A DNA stretch of 64,000 nucleotides from Enoplolaimus lenunculus (Eukaryota > Nematoda > Enoplea > Enoplida > Thoracostomopsidae): the NCBI GenBank assembly GCA_030248215.1, contig JASANG010001872.1:1-64000 (forward strand). Direction: 5' to 3'. This document shows positions 48,703-60,840 of this stretch, in pieces. Positions within the stretch are counted from its first letter, which is position 1; every line of letters begins with the position of its first letter. The notes under the pieces are model-generated. The model had not been told where the DNA came from. It saw only the letters and a list, made by a program, of their open reading frames with translations, and searched no databases. The position numbers and the translations under genes were made by a program.

Positions 48703-48879
48703 GGCCAATGTTACTTTAACGGGCGTAACAGTAGATTAAGCGTATTCCTAAGCCTAAGCCTAAGCGTTGTAAAAATGTGTTCGTGAGCCTAAGCCTACGC
48801 GTAAGCAACAAATGTAATCTAAACCTACTCTTTTGTAGTCCCACGAGATACCTGGACGCCCCTTAAAGTAATATGACCC
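48703..48879 (+). mobile_element. Telomere-like MITE, subtype with TTACTTTAA ends
   Basis: Ends GGCCAATGTTACTTTAA and TTAAAGTAATATGACC are inverted repeats. Inside: GGGCGTAACAGTAGATTAAG, CCTAAGCCTAAGCCTAAGCG and CTACTCTTTTGTAGTC. It matches the copies at 15271 and 17166. Confidence 0.7.
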
Positions 48880-51616
48880 AAATCGGCTATAAAATGTTGC
48901 TGTACCCAAAGCATGGAGTTTGCACTCATTTATGCGTGCTCAGAATAAAATATACTAAATGGTTATAAGGTGTAACGAACTTTTTTTCGATGCGTTAAGA
49001 TTGACGGTAAACGTTTCAAGTCCAAACAATTCAAATGAAGTCATGGTCAAATATTGGTGTGAAGTTCCCCGAAGTACACTTATAATACTGCTTCTCTCAT
49101 ATTAGAACATATTGAGCCAAAATTAAGATGCTTATGCCTGAAAGCCTAAGCCTTAAGTTTAATCGAACGACCAACAAATACAGCTTTGTTCGGGATCTTT
49201 TCTATACATTTAGCTATGTTTTTATTCAATTGTAAAGAATAACGTTTTTATTTGATATGAGCTAAGGTGGCAAGACACGGGTCGTATAGCATGGTATGCC
49301 TTAAATTCAACAGAAACATTTTGTAATTTGAGACAGGGTTGTTTTGTGTTCTGTATTCAGCATTTAAATCTTTTCATGCTGCAAAAACCCATGTTCGCGG
49401 TTTGTGTTTTAAATTTTTAATGTCTCAACCGCTGTGTGGGCTTTATAACCTTTCTGCAGTTTAGTTTTGTACGGCCAGTGGTATGCCAATTATGAAGAGC
49501 CTATACACAAGGTAAGTGTGACACTTCTCAAATCAAAGAATGCCGAAATTTTTTCTAGTCGAATCATCATAACCAACAGAAACAGTTTGTTATGCCTTTT
49601 CTTTCGAAAGGTTGAAAAAACGAGAAAACTTGATAAAAAATATCTTAATTCAGGCAAATAACTTACATAAAAGCGGCAAAGCGTCGCTGATAACTGTAAG
49701 AAATTGATTTCTCTCACGTCTTCATCCGGAATGTGTTTCGCTTAAGTGTACAGGTAAAGGCCCGTAGCCTGTTCCCCGTATTACTGGGGCTACAATTTTT
49801 TGAAAGGCACACAATAGTTTCCGATGACTTTAAATCCTTGACACTTGTAGTGTGTGTGCACCATATGCCTATGAGTTATAAATACTGGTATATATACAAA
49901 GTAAAACAATCATGTGATTCTGTTACTATCATTCTGGCACCATATTTATCATCCATTAACATTTTTGCAAAGTAAAGGTGTTGCAGAAACTCTGTCAGAC
50001 AGTAAACAGTTCACTAAACTTATATACCATAAATCCTTACTAGCCTACAAAGTTAGTTGAGTTACGGGATGTTGTTAACTGCTTGCTCGAACATTGCGTG
50101 TTCTAAATATTTTTCACCATCGACGCATTAATAACCACTGCATAATAAAAAAGCGTTGCAACTTCGAAATACCTTCATCACGAGACATCACAAATATTGC
50201 TGCACCCATCTGTTTAGGTTCAGTTTCATATCACAACTGTTAGGTTTAGGTATACTCCAATTAGCACAATATTTTTAGTTTAAATTCTTATAGAGATCGG
50301 TTTCAGCTATTAATAGCTTACTTTGAAATGTTTTTGTGCTTTTTCTATACTATAATCATCATCATCATACATGGCGTTATAAGCGTTACTGTGAAATGGT
50401 AGGCAAAATTGGCACAATATTTAATATTATGGAGCTATTTTTATGCCATCAAATTTAACACAACTATGTCTAAAGGGCGTTAAAAGGCTTTTTGTAACAT
50501 ACTTTCTACCGGACGATTTCTAATCAGCAGCCGAGATAAACGCCGCTACTAAAAATAGATGGAACAAATTTTCTTCGAGGGCGCAATAATTTCCCTGCCC
50601 CCTCCCCAACGTTATTGAATCAGCGCGAGTGTGGGTATATTTTTAATATTTTATTAAACATATTGTGAAGTATAATATCGTCTGTAGTACTGTCATGTTA
50701 TATAAATTAAGTTGTTGTTTAAACAAACTAAGTTTAGCGTTTCATCGGCAAACTAGACCGTATTATATTTATTATGTACTATTTAAGAAATTTATAATGA
50801 TCTATAGTCTTGTTAGGAAAAAGTCCAACTTTTGTATAAACGCCGCCGTTTAGCCAGTTAGTATTTTACTCGCGGGAACGGGGATGTCATTCAACCCCCT
50901 TTCAAAGTGAAAAAAGACATCACGCAGTGTTTACACTGGTTGGCTAATAGTTTCAGCTTCCCAAAAGTAGTAAACTGTTATTCTACTCGCCCAAAAATCG
51001 TTTCTGCGTCTCTGTCTTTTAGTATTGCAATAGCTTCGACGCGTAACGACGCAAAAATGTAAAGTTTATCAAGTGCAAAACTGTTGCTGTTTCAGTATTG
51101 CACGCACAATTTAATATTGCATAAACATACAACTCTCACCATGTTTAGTTCATATATATTGCTTGCTGCTCGATCATGAAAAAGGACAGTAATTAAGGTT
51201 GTTTTTGCTCTGTAAATTGACTGTCAAAACTGCAAGCAACACACGTCATTATGATATCAAATATTTGGTTTGCCCGCACACGACGATTTAAAATTTTATA
51301 GCAGTTTTTAAACGAGAAGGTTTCGTTCTAAATATGGTTTGTCGTTCTATCCGGGATGTAGGTGGTTTATTTGGGATTCTGATTTTGCGTTAGGCCAGCA
51401 GCAAACCCGATATTTGTTTACTTTTATCACCCAAAAAAGTACCTCGCATATGATGACTGGAATAATAAAATAGGCGTGTTTTAGTTTACGCTTAAACTAT
51501 ACGTACAGGCTTAGGTTTAGGTTTTGTCTTAGGTCTAGTTTTAGGCTAAGGAAATGAATGAACATTATCATGGAAGAGGGGACATTTTTTCGGATCAAGT
51601 CAAGTTCTTCCTTCTA

Positions 51617-51834
51617 CACTGCAAAAAATGGTGAGTCAAATTGACTCTCCGAAATAGGTTTTTCCGGACTACGCAAACTGAGTCGAAATTCGACTCCGCC
51701 ATAGTCAAATTCGACTAACTGAGTGGCTCGGTGAGTCGAATTTGACTCTGGCGGAATCGAATTTGACTCAGTTTGTGTAGTCTGGAAAAACCTATTTCGG
51801 AGAGAGTCGCTTTGACTCACCATTTTTTGCAGTG
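51617..51834. mobile_element. Foldback MITE of 218 bp, TA target site
   Basis: CACTGCAAAAAATGGTGAGTC at one end and its inverted copy at the other, with TA on both sides. Almost the whole element is self-complementary, including GAAATAGGTTTTTCCGG and GACTACGCAAACTGAGTC. The loop region has repeated GAGTCGAATTTGACTC palindromes. High arm identity suggests recent insertion. Confidence 0.9.
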
Positions 51835-53104
51835 TATACGCAGACGCTGCCAGAAGGACAATGGAAGAGACCCAAATTGGCTTTTCGCTCGTTTCGATCG
51901 AAAAGTTTTGGTGAAAAAATGGCAGTCGTTGCATTATTTTTTAATTTAAATGTGATCCAAATACTGTTCGAACACAAAATTGTCCTCTTGGATTCACTAG
52001 GGGGCACGTGTCAGCAGGTTCCCTTGTGAAATAAATCGGCCTTATGGCGCGGCAGAGGTCATGATACGCCTTCTGGCAACAAACCGCGGACTGCGTAAAC
52101 GTAAACAGTGGCTTTATATTTGCCGGCGTACTGTAATGATTTGACATTGGTACGATCACATTTATAAAGCGAATTTAATAAAAATGGACAAGTTTAAAAA
52201 TAACGCATTTTGTTTTTCTTGACAGTTGAATTTTCAGCTCTCTCTCTTTGACATTTATTATTAATTCTATGAGGTGATTTAAAATACGCAACCGAAGGCT
52301 GTCAAAATAAGTTCACAAAACACCAGCATTCAATATTCCCAAAATTGTCAGGTTGTCGTCCCGCTTAGGTACAGTTTAGATTCAGGGTATGCCCGCATAC
52401 CAGTTACCGTTCCCGTTAAAACTTGGTCACAGGGCCGAGGTTAAGAAAGTTGGCCCCCAAAATGTCCAAGGGGGCCCCAACACAATGTTTTTAACTCTAT
52501 AACTTCGTGGTCAGCAAAACAATCGTAGTTTGCCCCATTTGGTGGTTTGGGGGACGCTTCCGCCGGCAATGCTCATTCCTGTGGCCAACGCAAGTATTTA
52601 TTAGATAGTAGCAATCTTCTAAACCAAATGTTTCGGTTATCCGAAGTCGAAATTTAATTTCGGATATCCGTAAAAGTATCCGGTAAAACTCGCCGGATAT
52701 CGGTATATGAAACATATCCGATGCCCGTCACTACCTAACATAGTTTAAAGATCTTATTTAATTCCTTTTGTTATAAAAATCACCCTTACCTGATCCAGGA
52801 TAATGAAATGAATTGCCGTTATTTGTAAACAGCGATAATCAATGAAACTCACAATACTGCGTGCATTGGTTATACAATAGTTTGATCAAAATACACGGTA
52901 CAAAAACAGTCACTACAAACAGCAACGAGTGCGAAAATAAATTTAGGCACATATACCACTAAAGCAAAAGGTCAACCACTAGTGTGTGGGATTGAAACGC
53001 ACATAACATTCTAGTTTCAATTTGTCCAAAAATCAAATGTTTCTAAGACCATTGGGGGCCTTGGCCCCATTGGCTCCCTTGGCTACACCCTTGTTCGAGA
53101 TATA

Positions 53105-53335
53105 GCCGATGGTGGGATTTTGGGATTTCGGGATATGGTCAGAGATGGGATTTTGGGATTTCGGAACATGATCGAAGGTGGGATTTTGAAATTTTATGAT
53201 TTCGGGATATGGTCGATGGTAGTGAGATTTTTTAGTTTCGGGATAAGTGGATTGTGTGATTTTGAAATTTCGAGATATAGTCGAAGGTGGCATTTTGGGA
53301 CTTTTGAATTTCGGGATATGGTTGAAGGTGGGATG
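53105..53335 (+). repeat. Minisatellite of GATTTTGGGATTTCGGGATA
   Basis: About five to six degenerate units of roughly 30-45 bases, each with GGTGGGATTTTG and TTTCGGGATATGGTCG. Confidence 0.7.
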
Positions 53336-53339
53336 CTCC

Positions 53340-53705
53340 TAATTCCTAAGCCTAGTCTAAGCCTAAACTTAAGCTTAAACCTAAACGGTCTAATTTATGA
53401 ATCTACTCAAGCCCAAGCCTAAGGCTAAGCCTAAGCCTAATCCTACAAAGGTCAATTAAGATCGAACCTATATTTAACCAAAGCTTAATCCTAAAGTCTC
53501 TACCTAAAGTCTAAGCATAAGCCTATGCCACCATCTACGGTCCAATTTATGTTTAAACGAAAGCCTGCTCCTAAAGCTTAAGCATAATCCTAAACCGAAG
53601 CTTAAGCCTAAGCTTAAGTACATTAAGCCTGAGCCTAAGTTGTATCCTAAGTCAAAGCAAACCTGAATCTTGAGCCAAAGCATTGCCTCATACTAAAGTA
53701 AACAC
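53340..53705. repeat. Dense degenerate telomere-like array
   Basis: About 365 bases rich in CCTAAG and TAAGCC units on the + strand, much longer than the patches in the MITEs. It directly follows the minisatellite. Confidence 0.65.
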
Positions 53706-54746
53706 GGTCCGAGACTTTTATGCGCAGTTAAATATCTTTTCAACTTCCGATATTTTTTATTCTATATTAAAACATCCTATATATAATAATGCATTTCTGC
53801 AAATTTTAAACCGCCTAAGACGCTAAAATTAACACAATAGCCGATTCAATATTTTTCCATTAATTTAAATGAAATACAAAGACCTTACGACGTTAAAACA
53901 CGTGAACATTTATGAAATTATTTCTGAAAAATAACGAAATCTATTTTGGTTAACAAGCCTGATTAACCAGAGGATAAATAAAGTTTTTCAAAACAGCCTT
54001 AAAGCCGGACCTACGTTTTACTGAACAAAATATATGCACCGATTATAAACCGTTTGTATACATTTTTACTTGAAATATTTATCAAAATCCGATCCGTTAT
54101 GAAAAACTGGGCATTAAAAAGCAAGTTGTATATTCAGAATTTATTAAACTATTTTGAACTAAATATAATTGCATCGATAACATTATATTTTTGCAAATTA
54201 CCGCAGTATTTCGTATATTGTGCCCCCGGTTTCGGCGTAGGATAGTCGAAGTAATACCGTTTCACGACTAATTTTAGACAAAGGATTTGAAATTGGAAAA
54301 GTTAAAAACATATATTTTTCCCGGTACTTTGAAAATTATGTTGAGCGTAAATACTGATTGCACAAGCCGCCTTATATAAACCAATGTAGTCAAATTATTC
54401 ATTGCAACTGGCGGTAAATTTCTTTGAACACTTTAATCCTGCGATCAAAATCACTTTGCATGCCAAAAGTTATTTCGGCACCCCTGAGCAAAACTTTGTA
54501 TTTGAGATCTCACACTTACCGGTTGAGAAAAATAGGTGTTTGAGGTGCAATTCATATACTAACTTTTGAATTTTATTAGAATTACCGAAACTCACCCAGT
54601 TTAATACATATTTTGACTTAGTGTTCAGAAAAATAAAATGATTGCTTTGACATCTTAATTTGGGTAATTTTTTAAACCAGTGAGACGGGCTTTGTGTATA
54701 CATTACATACAGTACATATCGCATATATAAGCTACGAGACTGTGTG

Positions 54747-54833
54747 AGACATGCTTGTCCGTTATGTGCACATGCAATATAGTGCATTGCATTGTATGTA
54801 TGCTAGCTGGCAACATACGGTCGACACATATAG
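54747..54833 (+). repeat. Direct repeat, first copy (about 86 bp)
   Basis: Begins GAGACATGCTTGTCCGTTAT and ends GTCGACACA; repeated at 55103-55187 with about ten differences. Confidence 0.8.
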
Positions 54834-54857
54834 TCGACGAAAAATGCAATTGGCGAT

Positions 54858-54934
54858 GCGGGCTACGTGGCGCAGTGGTAGAGTGCTCTCTTAAGGATCC
54901 ATAGGCTGAGAGTTCGATCCCCGCTCTGGCCCGC
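54858..54934 (+). mobile_element. tRNA-related SINE head or tRNA pseudogene
   Basis: GCGGGCT pairs with GGCCCGC at the ends. The A box reads TGGCGCAGTGGTAGA and the B box GAGTTCGATCCCC. The T stem and anticodon arm pair poorly and the spacing from the paired ends to the A box is wrong for a working tRNA, so a tRNA-derived repeat is likelier. The following 150 bases (to about 55080) may be its body. Confidence 0.5.
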
Positions 54935-55102
54935 TTTTCCAGCTGCTTAGTTGAATGGTCTAAAGTCCCGGTTCCTACCTAGACTGACATGGGGGCCGCG
55001 CCGTGAGCGCAATGGCAAATTGCCGCGCTACGAGCACGGTACCAGTCGAAAATAGGATGGATGGACGGTGACGGGGCGACCTTGTTGAAAATCAGGGCAT
55101 GT

Positions 55103-55187
55103 GAGACATGCTTGTCCGTTATGTGCACATCCAATATAGTGCAATGCACTGAAGGTATGCTAGCTGGCAGCATACTGTCGACACAAG
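55103..55187 (+). repeat. Direct repeat, second copy (about 85 bp)
   Basis: Partner of 54747-54833. Together they bracket the tRNA-related element. Confidence 0.8.
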
Positions 55188-55845
55188 ATTTTCTCTGGCG
55201 ACTGCGCACCTGCCCTCCCACCTCTGGCTACGGGCCCGTACGTGTGAGCTGTGATATTGCCAGAACTTTTATTTCTGATCACTAGTAGTTTCGTTTATAA
55301 AAAATGGTAATTTGTAAATGTATTTTCAATCACAGATGTGTTACGAGGAACCGTTCGCGGTTTTTATAAAATATTGTGAGTTTCTCTCTCTCTCCCAACA
55401 CCATGTGGTTGAATTAATAATTTCTGTCAACGTTAAAGTTGACAGTAGAAATAAAATTTCGTTGAACTTGTGTGTCTGCTATATATACTCAACGAAACTG
55501 TCAATTTACACCTCCTAAAAATACAAATCTTGCTTGAATATAAAGAAAATACGGCCAAGGTACACAATACAGCCGTAACAGTAGTATAACTCATATTTTT
55601 TTAAGCCTAAGCTTAATCGTTAAAATTAACCTGCCGTCTTTGTTTTCAGCCTTTTTCAACATTACCTCATAATTGTATATTAAAGCAAAGCGAGATATCT
55701 GCCAAATTCAACTTTATTAAATGACAACTAATATCCAATTTTCCAACCTAAAATTCTATTCAATGTCTGTTTAGTGTAATGACCTAGCAAATAAAACTCG
55801 ATCGATCTATTAAAGCTTCTGCTCTCGTTTGGATAAACAGCAACA

Positions 55846-58800
55846 ATGGTCACATTTAAAGAGCCACAGGTGGGTCCTAAAACTTCGACAACTTCCGACT
55901 CTCGCGACTGGCGCATCAGCCCAAAATGTCGCCTGATTATGTTCGGCGTTACAATCAACTGCTTGACTACAACACAACTTGGTTATATGAGCGCGATATG
56001 GAACCACCCTCGGATTATAATTGAAAATTTCTTCAATTCAAGTCATTATGAACATTACGGCGTTCCGTTAAGTCCAATGGCATTGTCGGCATGTTATAGT
56101 ATTTCAGTGGCAGCTGCGTTAATTTCGTGTCTGCCGTTTGGCATTTTTTCGTCGTGGTACGTACGCAACAAAACCGTGCACACAGGCTTAGGCACAGGCT
56201 TCAGCGTAGGCTTTGGTTTATGCTTAGGCTTAATGAATGATCCACTAGACTTACAATATTGGGTCAAGTGTGTGTGCAAGTGTATTCTACATTGTAGGCT
56301 TGTGTTTATTCTTAGGCTTCATGAATAGTCCCCTAGATTTACAATATTGGGTTGAGTGTGTATGCAAAGTGTATTCTACGTATAATTACAGTGGGTGCAC
56401 AGTTTTATTTTTAGTCCAATCTTTTGTGTAAATTCCTAATTGCTTTTACTGTCAGTAGCGCCGACGTAGTTATATATTAATGTCTTAGGTTACTGGACAA
56501 ACTTGGTCGCAAGATCACGTGCATCTATGTTTGCGGATCAGTATCCGCTGTGAGCAGTGGGATCATCGTATTGTCAAAATATATCAATTCTTACGAATTG
56601 TTTTTTGTTGGACGATTTGTCTACGGACTTGCCGAAGCAATCCAATATTCCGGTGTAACGTTGTATATTACTGAATGCAGTCCGCCTCAGTACGTTTTCA
56701 CTTTGTTTTTTCGTCTGTCGCTGGTTAACTATAGTTGGGGTCGCGGGAACCTTAGCTCAGTCTAAAATATACTTGAAATTTGATTATTTATACATACAAT
56801 GAAGAATAACAGCTCGTTTGGATTCATTATTAAAATCACAAAAATGTTTCTTGAATGCACAACTCTTTCTTGAAAAGAAGAAATTTGTTTGTTATAAATT
56901 GGCAATACTAATTTAGAGAATATATAACATTTATGTTTAAACCGTTTCAGAGACGGATTTTCAAGCTGTTCAACACTATTAATGTCTGAATTTACAGACA
57001 TTATAGTATGAAAATTAAGAATGTATTAGTCTTAAAATTTCAAGACAATTTTTTGTGCGTACGATTTGGCATTGATATACGTTGTCGTAGAAAATTCGCA
57101 TATAGTTATACAGTCATGGGACATTCAACCGTTTGTACAGAACTCTGTGCGGACAGTCCGCGGTTTTTTAACATACCAAGGACGTCTTCTATGCCCGTTG
57201 CACAACGGATAACCTGTGGCCGACATTAAACGTTTCACGCCTACTATATACTATAGGATAGGCCTCTATAACATTAAAGGTTGAAAAATGCTATCAGTCA
57301 GTGTTCAATACACTAAAAGTCCGTTCTTCTCCTATTTAAGATACGGTAGATCAGTTCTGTTGTCCAAATGATGAGCTTAGAGCAAAATTTTATTTTCCAG
57401 ACACCGCGGACTAACAGGCGCAATGATGGCACCAGCAATGGGAATAGGTCTTATTGTTGGTACTACGATGAGTCATCCGTCAATATTCGGCACTGACGAA
57501 CTATGGCCGTGGCTGGTCGGTATTACAATTGTTCAAAATTTGGTTCTAATCGCACTAGGATACTGGTTGCCAGACAGTCCAAAATTTGCCTACATCAATC
57601 GTGGCAAAGAAGCTGAAGCGCGCGGTGTAATTAGACAATTTTCAGGAGCAAATTTTCAAGAAACCGAACACGTACTGGAAACGTATCGCAAGGAAGGTAC
57701 GTTGGCTGAAGATGCAAAAATGCAAACTATTCTACAAAGCGCACATCTACGAAAAGGCATAGTGTTGAGTACAGTCGCTGTGATTGGTGAAACTTGCGAA
57801 GGTTGGATTATTACTGATTATTATTCGGCGAGTTTGTTCCGCGAAGTTGGTGTTGACGGTACGTTACGGCGTTTGTTTCAAAGCCAAATCTGACATCCAT
57901 TAATATTAAAATGCCCGGGAATTCACTGGCAAAATATCGTAACTGATTTAAGTCGGACCTGAAGCCATATGCGGGCCAGAAAGGCTTAGCGTCGTCCTGA
58001 TAATGTTTGACCCTCACGAAATATATTGGCCTCGCTTGCAAGTCGTGAGAATTCGGGGAATCTCTTCAGAATTTTTTGTTGCCTCACTGGCATATTGAGT
58101 TAATTTAGCGTCTAAATTCAGCAGTGTTTTGAAAACTGACGGTTGAAGCAGTATATTTTCTGGTGTCTATACAAGTACATTAAGTGTTCATATAAGCCTG
58201 ACAGATATTGTGATTCGGCAAGTAACAAAAATGAGAACTAAGCTATGAATAGGTAGTAATCTTAATTGGTTATATTTAATAGTCCAAACACTCAAAGCAG
58301 CGTGCATATCTTTGCATTTAAACTATTGGAAATATCGGCGCTAGTCCTGGTTAAAAATTGCTTCGATTACAATACATTAAGTATAGATAAGTGTCAAAAT
58401 ACCAGCATCGCATTTTTCGCAAATCTTTCATTCGGGCACAGAGTAAAATCGTTTAGCTGATGTGCTGTTTTTCCACCATTGCCCCACAATTATTACAGAA
58501 ATCATGTTAATCTCTCACGACTTGATTTCGTATGTGTACAATTCCTCCCACAGTTTTCGAACTTTTCAAACTTTGGCATAACTTAGAAGTTAGGTTTAGC
58601 GTTGGGATTTGGCTTAGGCATACGCTTATGGCCAGAAAGTGCAGTAAAGCCATTGATTTTCAGAACACTACGTCATTTACGCGATTATCGGCTGTCAAAC
58701 GTTAACACTGATTGGCTGTTTAATTGTCATGATGACAGTGGACAAAATCGGTCGCCGTCCATGCGTCAATTATGGTCTTCTGTTGTCCGGTATTTGCCTT

Positions 58801-59388
58801 GTTGCGATGCTTATATTTTCGGCGTTTCAAAATGCCGAAAACCCCGTAAAATGGATTAGCTATGTCAGCGTTTCGTTTTTTGCGCTCATGTCATTCGCGA
58901 ATACATCCGCTACGACGGTAGTTCCGATCCTGCGCAGTGAACTCGTACCACAAAACATTCGCTCAACAAATTGTGCAATTAGCACTGTTGTAAATGCGAT
59001 TATTGCCGTTGTAATGTGTATCGTATTTCCGTTGGTACTGGACGCAGTCGGGCCGTACAGTTTGCTTATGTTCATTATTCCGCTCACTTTGGCGGCAATT
59101 TATCTTTGGATCAAGTTGCCTGAAACAAAAGGCCGTACGGTGGAGCAAATTGTATCCGGTTTGCGGAAAACATCAATAAGCCCCGGTCAGTTTTTGACCA
59201 TTGCTGATACAGTTCGGAAAATTTCGGTCGCATCAGTTACAGGCGAACGTATCATGACCGATATTAATGATGAAGAACGTGAACGAATGTTGGCAATAGT
59301 TGCTGAAGCAGTTGCGAATCAAGAACAACGCCAAGCTGCCGCACATCATGACACCACTATACGAAGCGAACCAGTTGAATTTGAGTAA
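55846..59388 (+). CDS. SLC2/GLUT-type sugar transporter (MFS)
   Basis: Four exons: 55846-56156, 56489-56689, 57401-57858 and 58664-59388, joining in phases 2, 2 and 1 to give 564 residues. The protein starts MVTFKEPQVGPK. Family marks appear in order: QLGYMSAIWNHPRIIIENFF after TM1, LLDKLGRK (loop 2-3), GRFVYGLAEAI then ITECSPPQHRG (TM4 to loop 4-5), WLPDSPKFAYINRGKEAEA (start of central loop), VDKIGRRP (loop 8-9) and LPETKGRTVEQI after TM12. This is the sugar-porter set and the length suits a GLUT of 12 membrane segments with both ends cytoplasmic. It should carry hexoses or related solutes at a membrane; the substrate is not readable. The C-terminal 75 residues are polar and acidic. Introns contain telomere-like and AAGACA elements. 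The gene looks intact. Confidence 0.93.
56222..56385 (+). repeat. Telomere-like patch and 88-bp duplication in transporter intron 1
   Basis: GGCTTAGGC-type units followed by two tandem copies of a segment containing CTAGACTTACAATATTGGGT and GTGTATTCTAC. Confidence 0.7.
56815..57065. mobile_element. AAGACA-type element in transporter intron 2
   Basis: Short relative of 25125-25800: TTCTTGAATGCAC, TTCTTGAAAAGAAG and TTAAAATTTCAAGACAATTT, ending TTTTTTGTGCGTACG. Confidence 0.45.
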
Positions 59389-59960
59389 TTCTGTGTTCAA
59401 AACTTATCCACGAAGGCAACTCTTTAAATCAAAATGTTAAACCATCGTTTACTCTTAACTCTTGAATATTGTTTAAGTCCTTAGAAAATAACCTTTTTAG
59501 TCGATCAATGTGTTTTTTATCTATTTTTGATATTTTGAAAAATGTTAGCTGTGTTATTAAATTTAGTTTTGTCTCATGATTCAATTTTAACGAAACTTTT
59601 TATGTGTAATAAATGAATACTCGATAAGGATTACATATTTATTTCATTTCAAATTTTGAGTTTGGAAACTTACAGAATACCCAATATTTGTAAGCTGACA
59701 GTAAAAATCTGTACCATGAGGGATCAATAGCATTTCAGCAATTTTTAAGTTGATTTTCTATATTTTTTATACAATTAATGCTTTTCCGTGACTTACAAAT
59801 GCAATATAGTAACAAACTGAATTAAGCAAGCGGCGGACCCAAAAATTCGATAAACGATAAAAATTTTACATGTTCGATGTGCCGAAAACTATTTTCAGCT
59901 TACTTTTGAGCGAAAATTTTCAAACCCGAGAAAAATTCAGCTTCCAACACTTGTTTTCAG
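59389..59960. other. Transporter 3' flank
   Basis: AT-rich, no gene; includes the likely 3' UTR up to the AATAAA at 59608. Confidence 0.6.
59608..59613 (+). promoter_or_regulatory. Polyadenylation signal AATAAA
   Basis: 220 bases after the transporter stop codon, in AT-rich sequence; the likely end of that mRNA. Confidence 0.6.
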
Positions 59961-60318
59961 TTAACCCTTTTTCACATTAATATTTTCAATTTCATATGTG
60001 GTGTATATAATTTCAAGGTAAGATGCGACCCAGTCTCACGGGTGAGAAGCGTTTACGATGACCACTGAGCTATAGGAGCCTGACGCTCGAGCCCGAGGGT
60101 GCTCTCACGTCTTGTGGAGATTTTGCACTGCTCATACATGTTAAACTTCTTAAACACTGCCACATTGTCTGTATTCCCTTATAGTTGCAGCCCGAGGGTG
60201 CTCTCACGTCTTGTGGAAATTTTGCACTGAACATGCATCTTAAACTTCTTAAACACTGCCACATTGTCTGTATTTCCCGTATAGTTGCTCATAGTATACT
60301 CAATCAGTTAGAGGGATA
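59961..60318 (-). mobile_element. tRNA-like element with internal 98-bp tandem duplication
   Basis: Starts TTAACCCTTTTTCACAT, with the tRNA-like core on the - strand near 60000-60085. The segment CCCGAGGGTGCTCTCACGTC onward is present twice in tandem (about 60093-60190 and 60191-60290). The far terminus is degenerate. Confidence 0.65.
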
Positions 60319-60709
60319 AGCTAAAGACATGTCATTAATTGGTAAAAAGTGCGCAAGATACTCAAAACAGATTACTATAATAGTAATGATAAAAACGTAT
60401 AGTTTATACATAACAATAATCAATATATATTTAGCTTGCTGTAATAATTTAATGGCCCAAATGTCATTAATTAGAGAAAATGGTGAGTTTGTGCCCGCAC
60501 ATAATTTTTCCGCAGCATCGCATGAGAAAATGACCCGATTAAAAAGTAACCCTCGGTCAATGTTGCACATGTACAGCATTGTACTAAAATTATCCTCTGC
60601 AAAAATAAATCACTTCCCGTTGTCGAATATGCTTAAGCACAGTGAAAACTTAGTTTAGATAATAAAACTCAGCAAACCATGGTAAAACTGGGGTACGCCT
60701 AGGTTTGCC

Positions 60710-60840
60710 GGTCAATGTAAAGAACAGGAGCGGAACAGTATTATAAGCGTATTCCTAAGCCTAAACGTAAGCCGGCCAATAAAACTATAGTCCAAAATCT
60801 AAGCCAACTCGTTTACACTTTAGGTTCTCCAAAAATAGGA
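60710..60840 (+). mobile_element. Telomere-like MITE
   Basis: GTCAATGTAAAGAACAGGAG, CGGAACAGTATTATAAGCG, CCTAAGCCTAAACGTAAGCC and a degenerate tail. Confidence 0.55.

Larger units (their letters stand above)
46630..55845. other. Intergenic region, about 9 kb
   Basis: No gene supported. Holds several telomere-like elements (46905-47066, 47270-47438, 47645-47775, 48703-48879, 49075-49205, 51470-51560, 55555-55640), a foldback MITE, a minisatellite followed by a telomere-like array, and a tRNA-related element between direct repeats. Confidence 0.65.

Noticed and set aside
49448-49511. Small exon (YGQWYANYEEPIHK) between TTTCTGCAG and GTAAGT
   Set aside because: About 60 bases with good borders but no partner exon on either side in a matching frame; likely chance.
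54858-54934. Functional tRNA gene
   Set aside because: The ends and promoter boxes look right, but T-stem and anticodon-arm pairing are poor and the acceptor-to-A-box spacing is off; a tRNA-derived repeat fits better.
60329-60658. 109-codon frame on +
   Set aside because: It begins beside a repeat, has strong antisense frames, and shows no domain or splice context.
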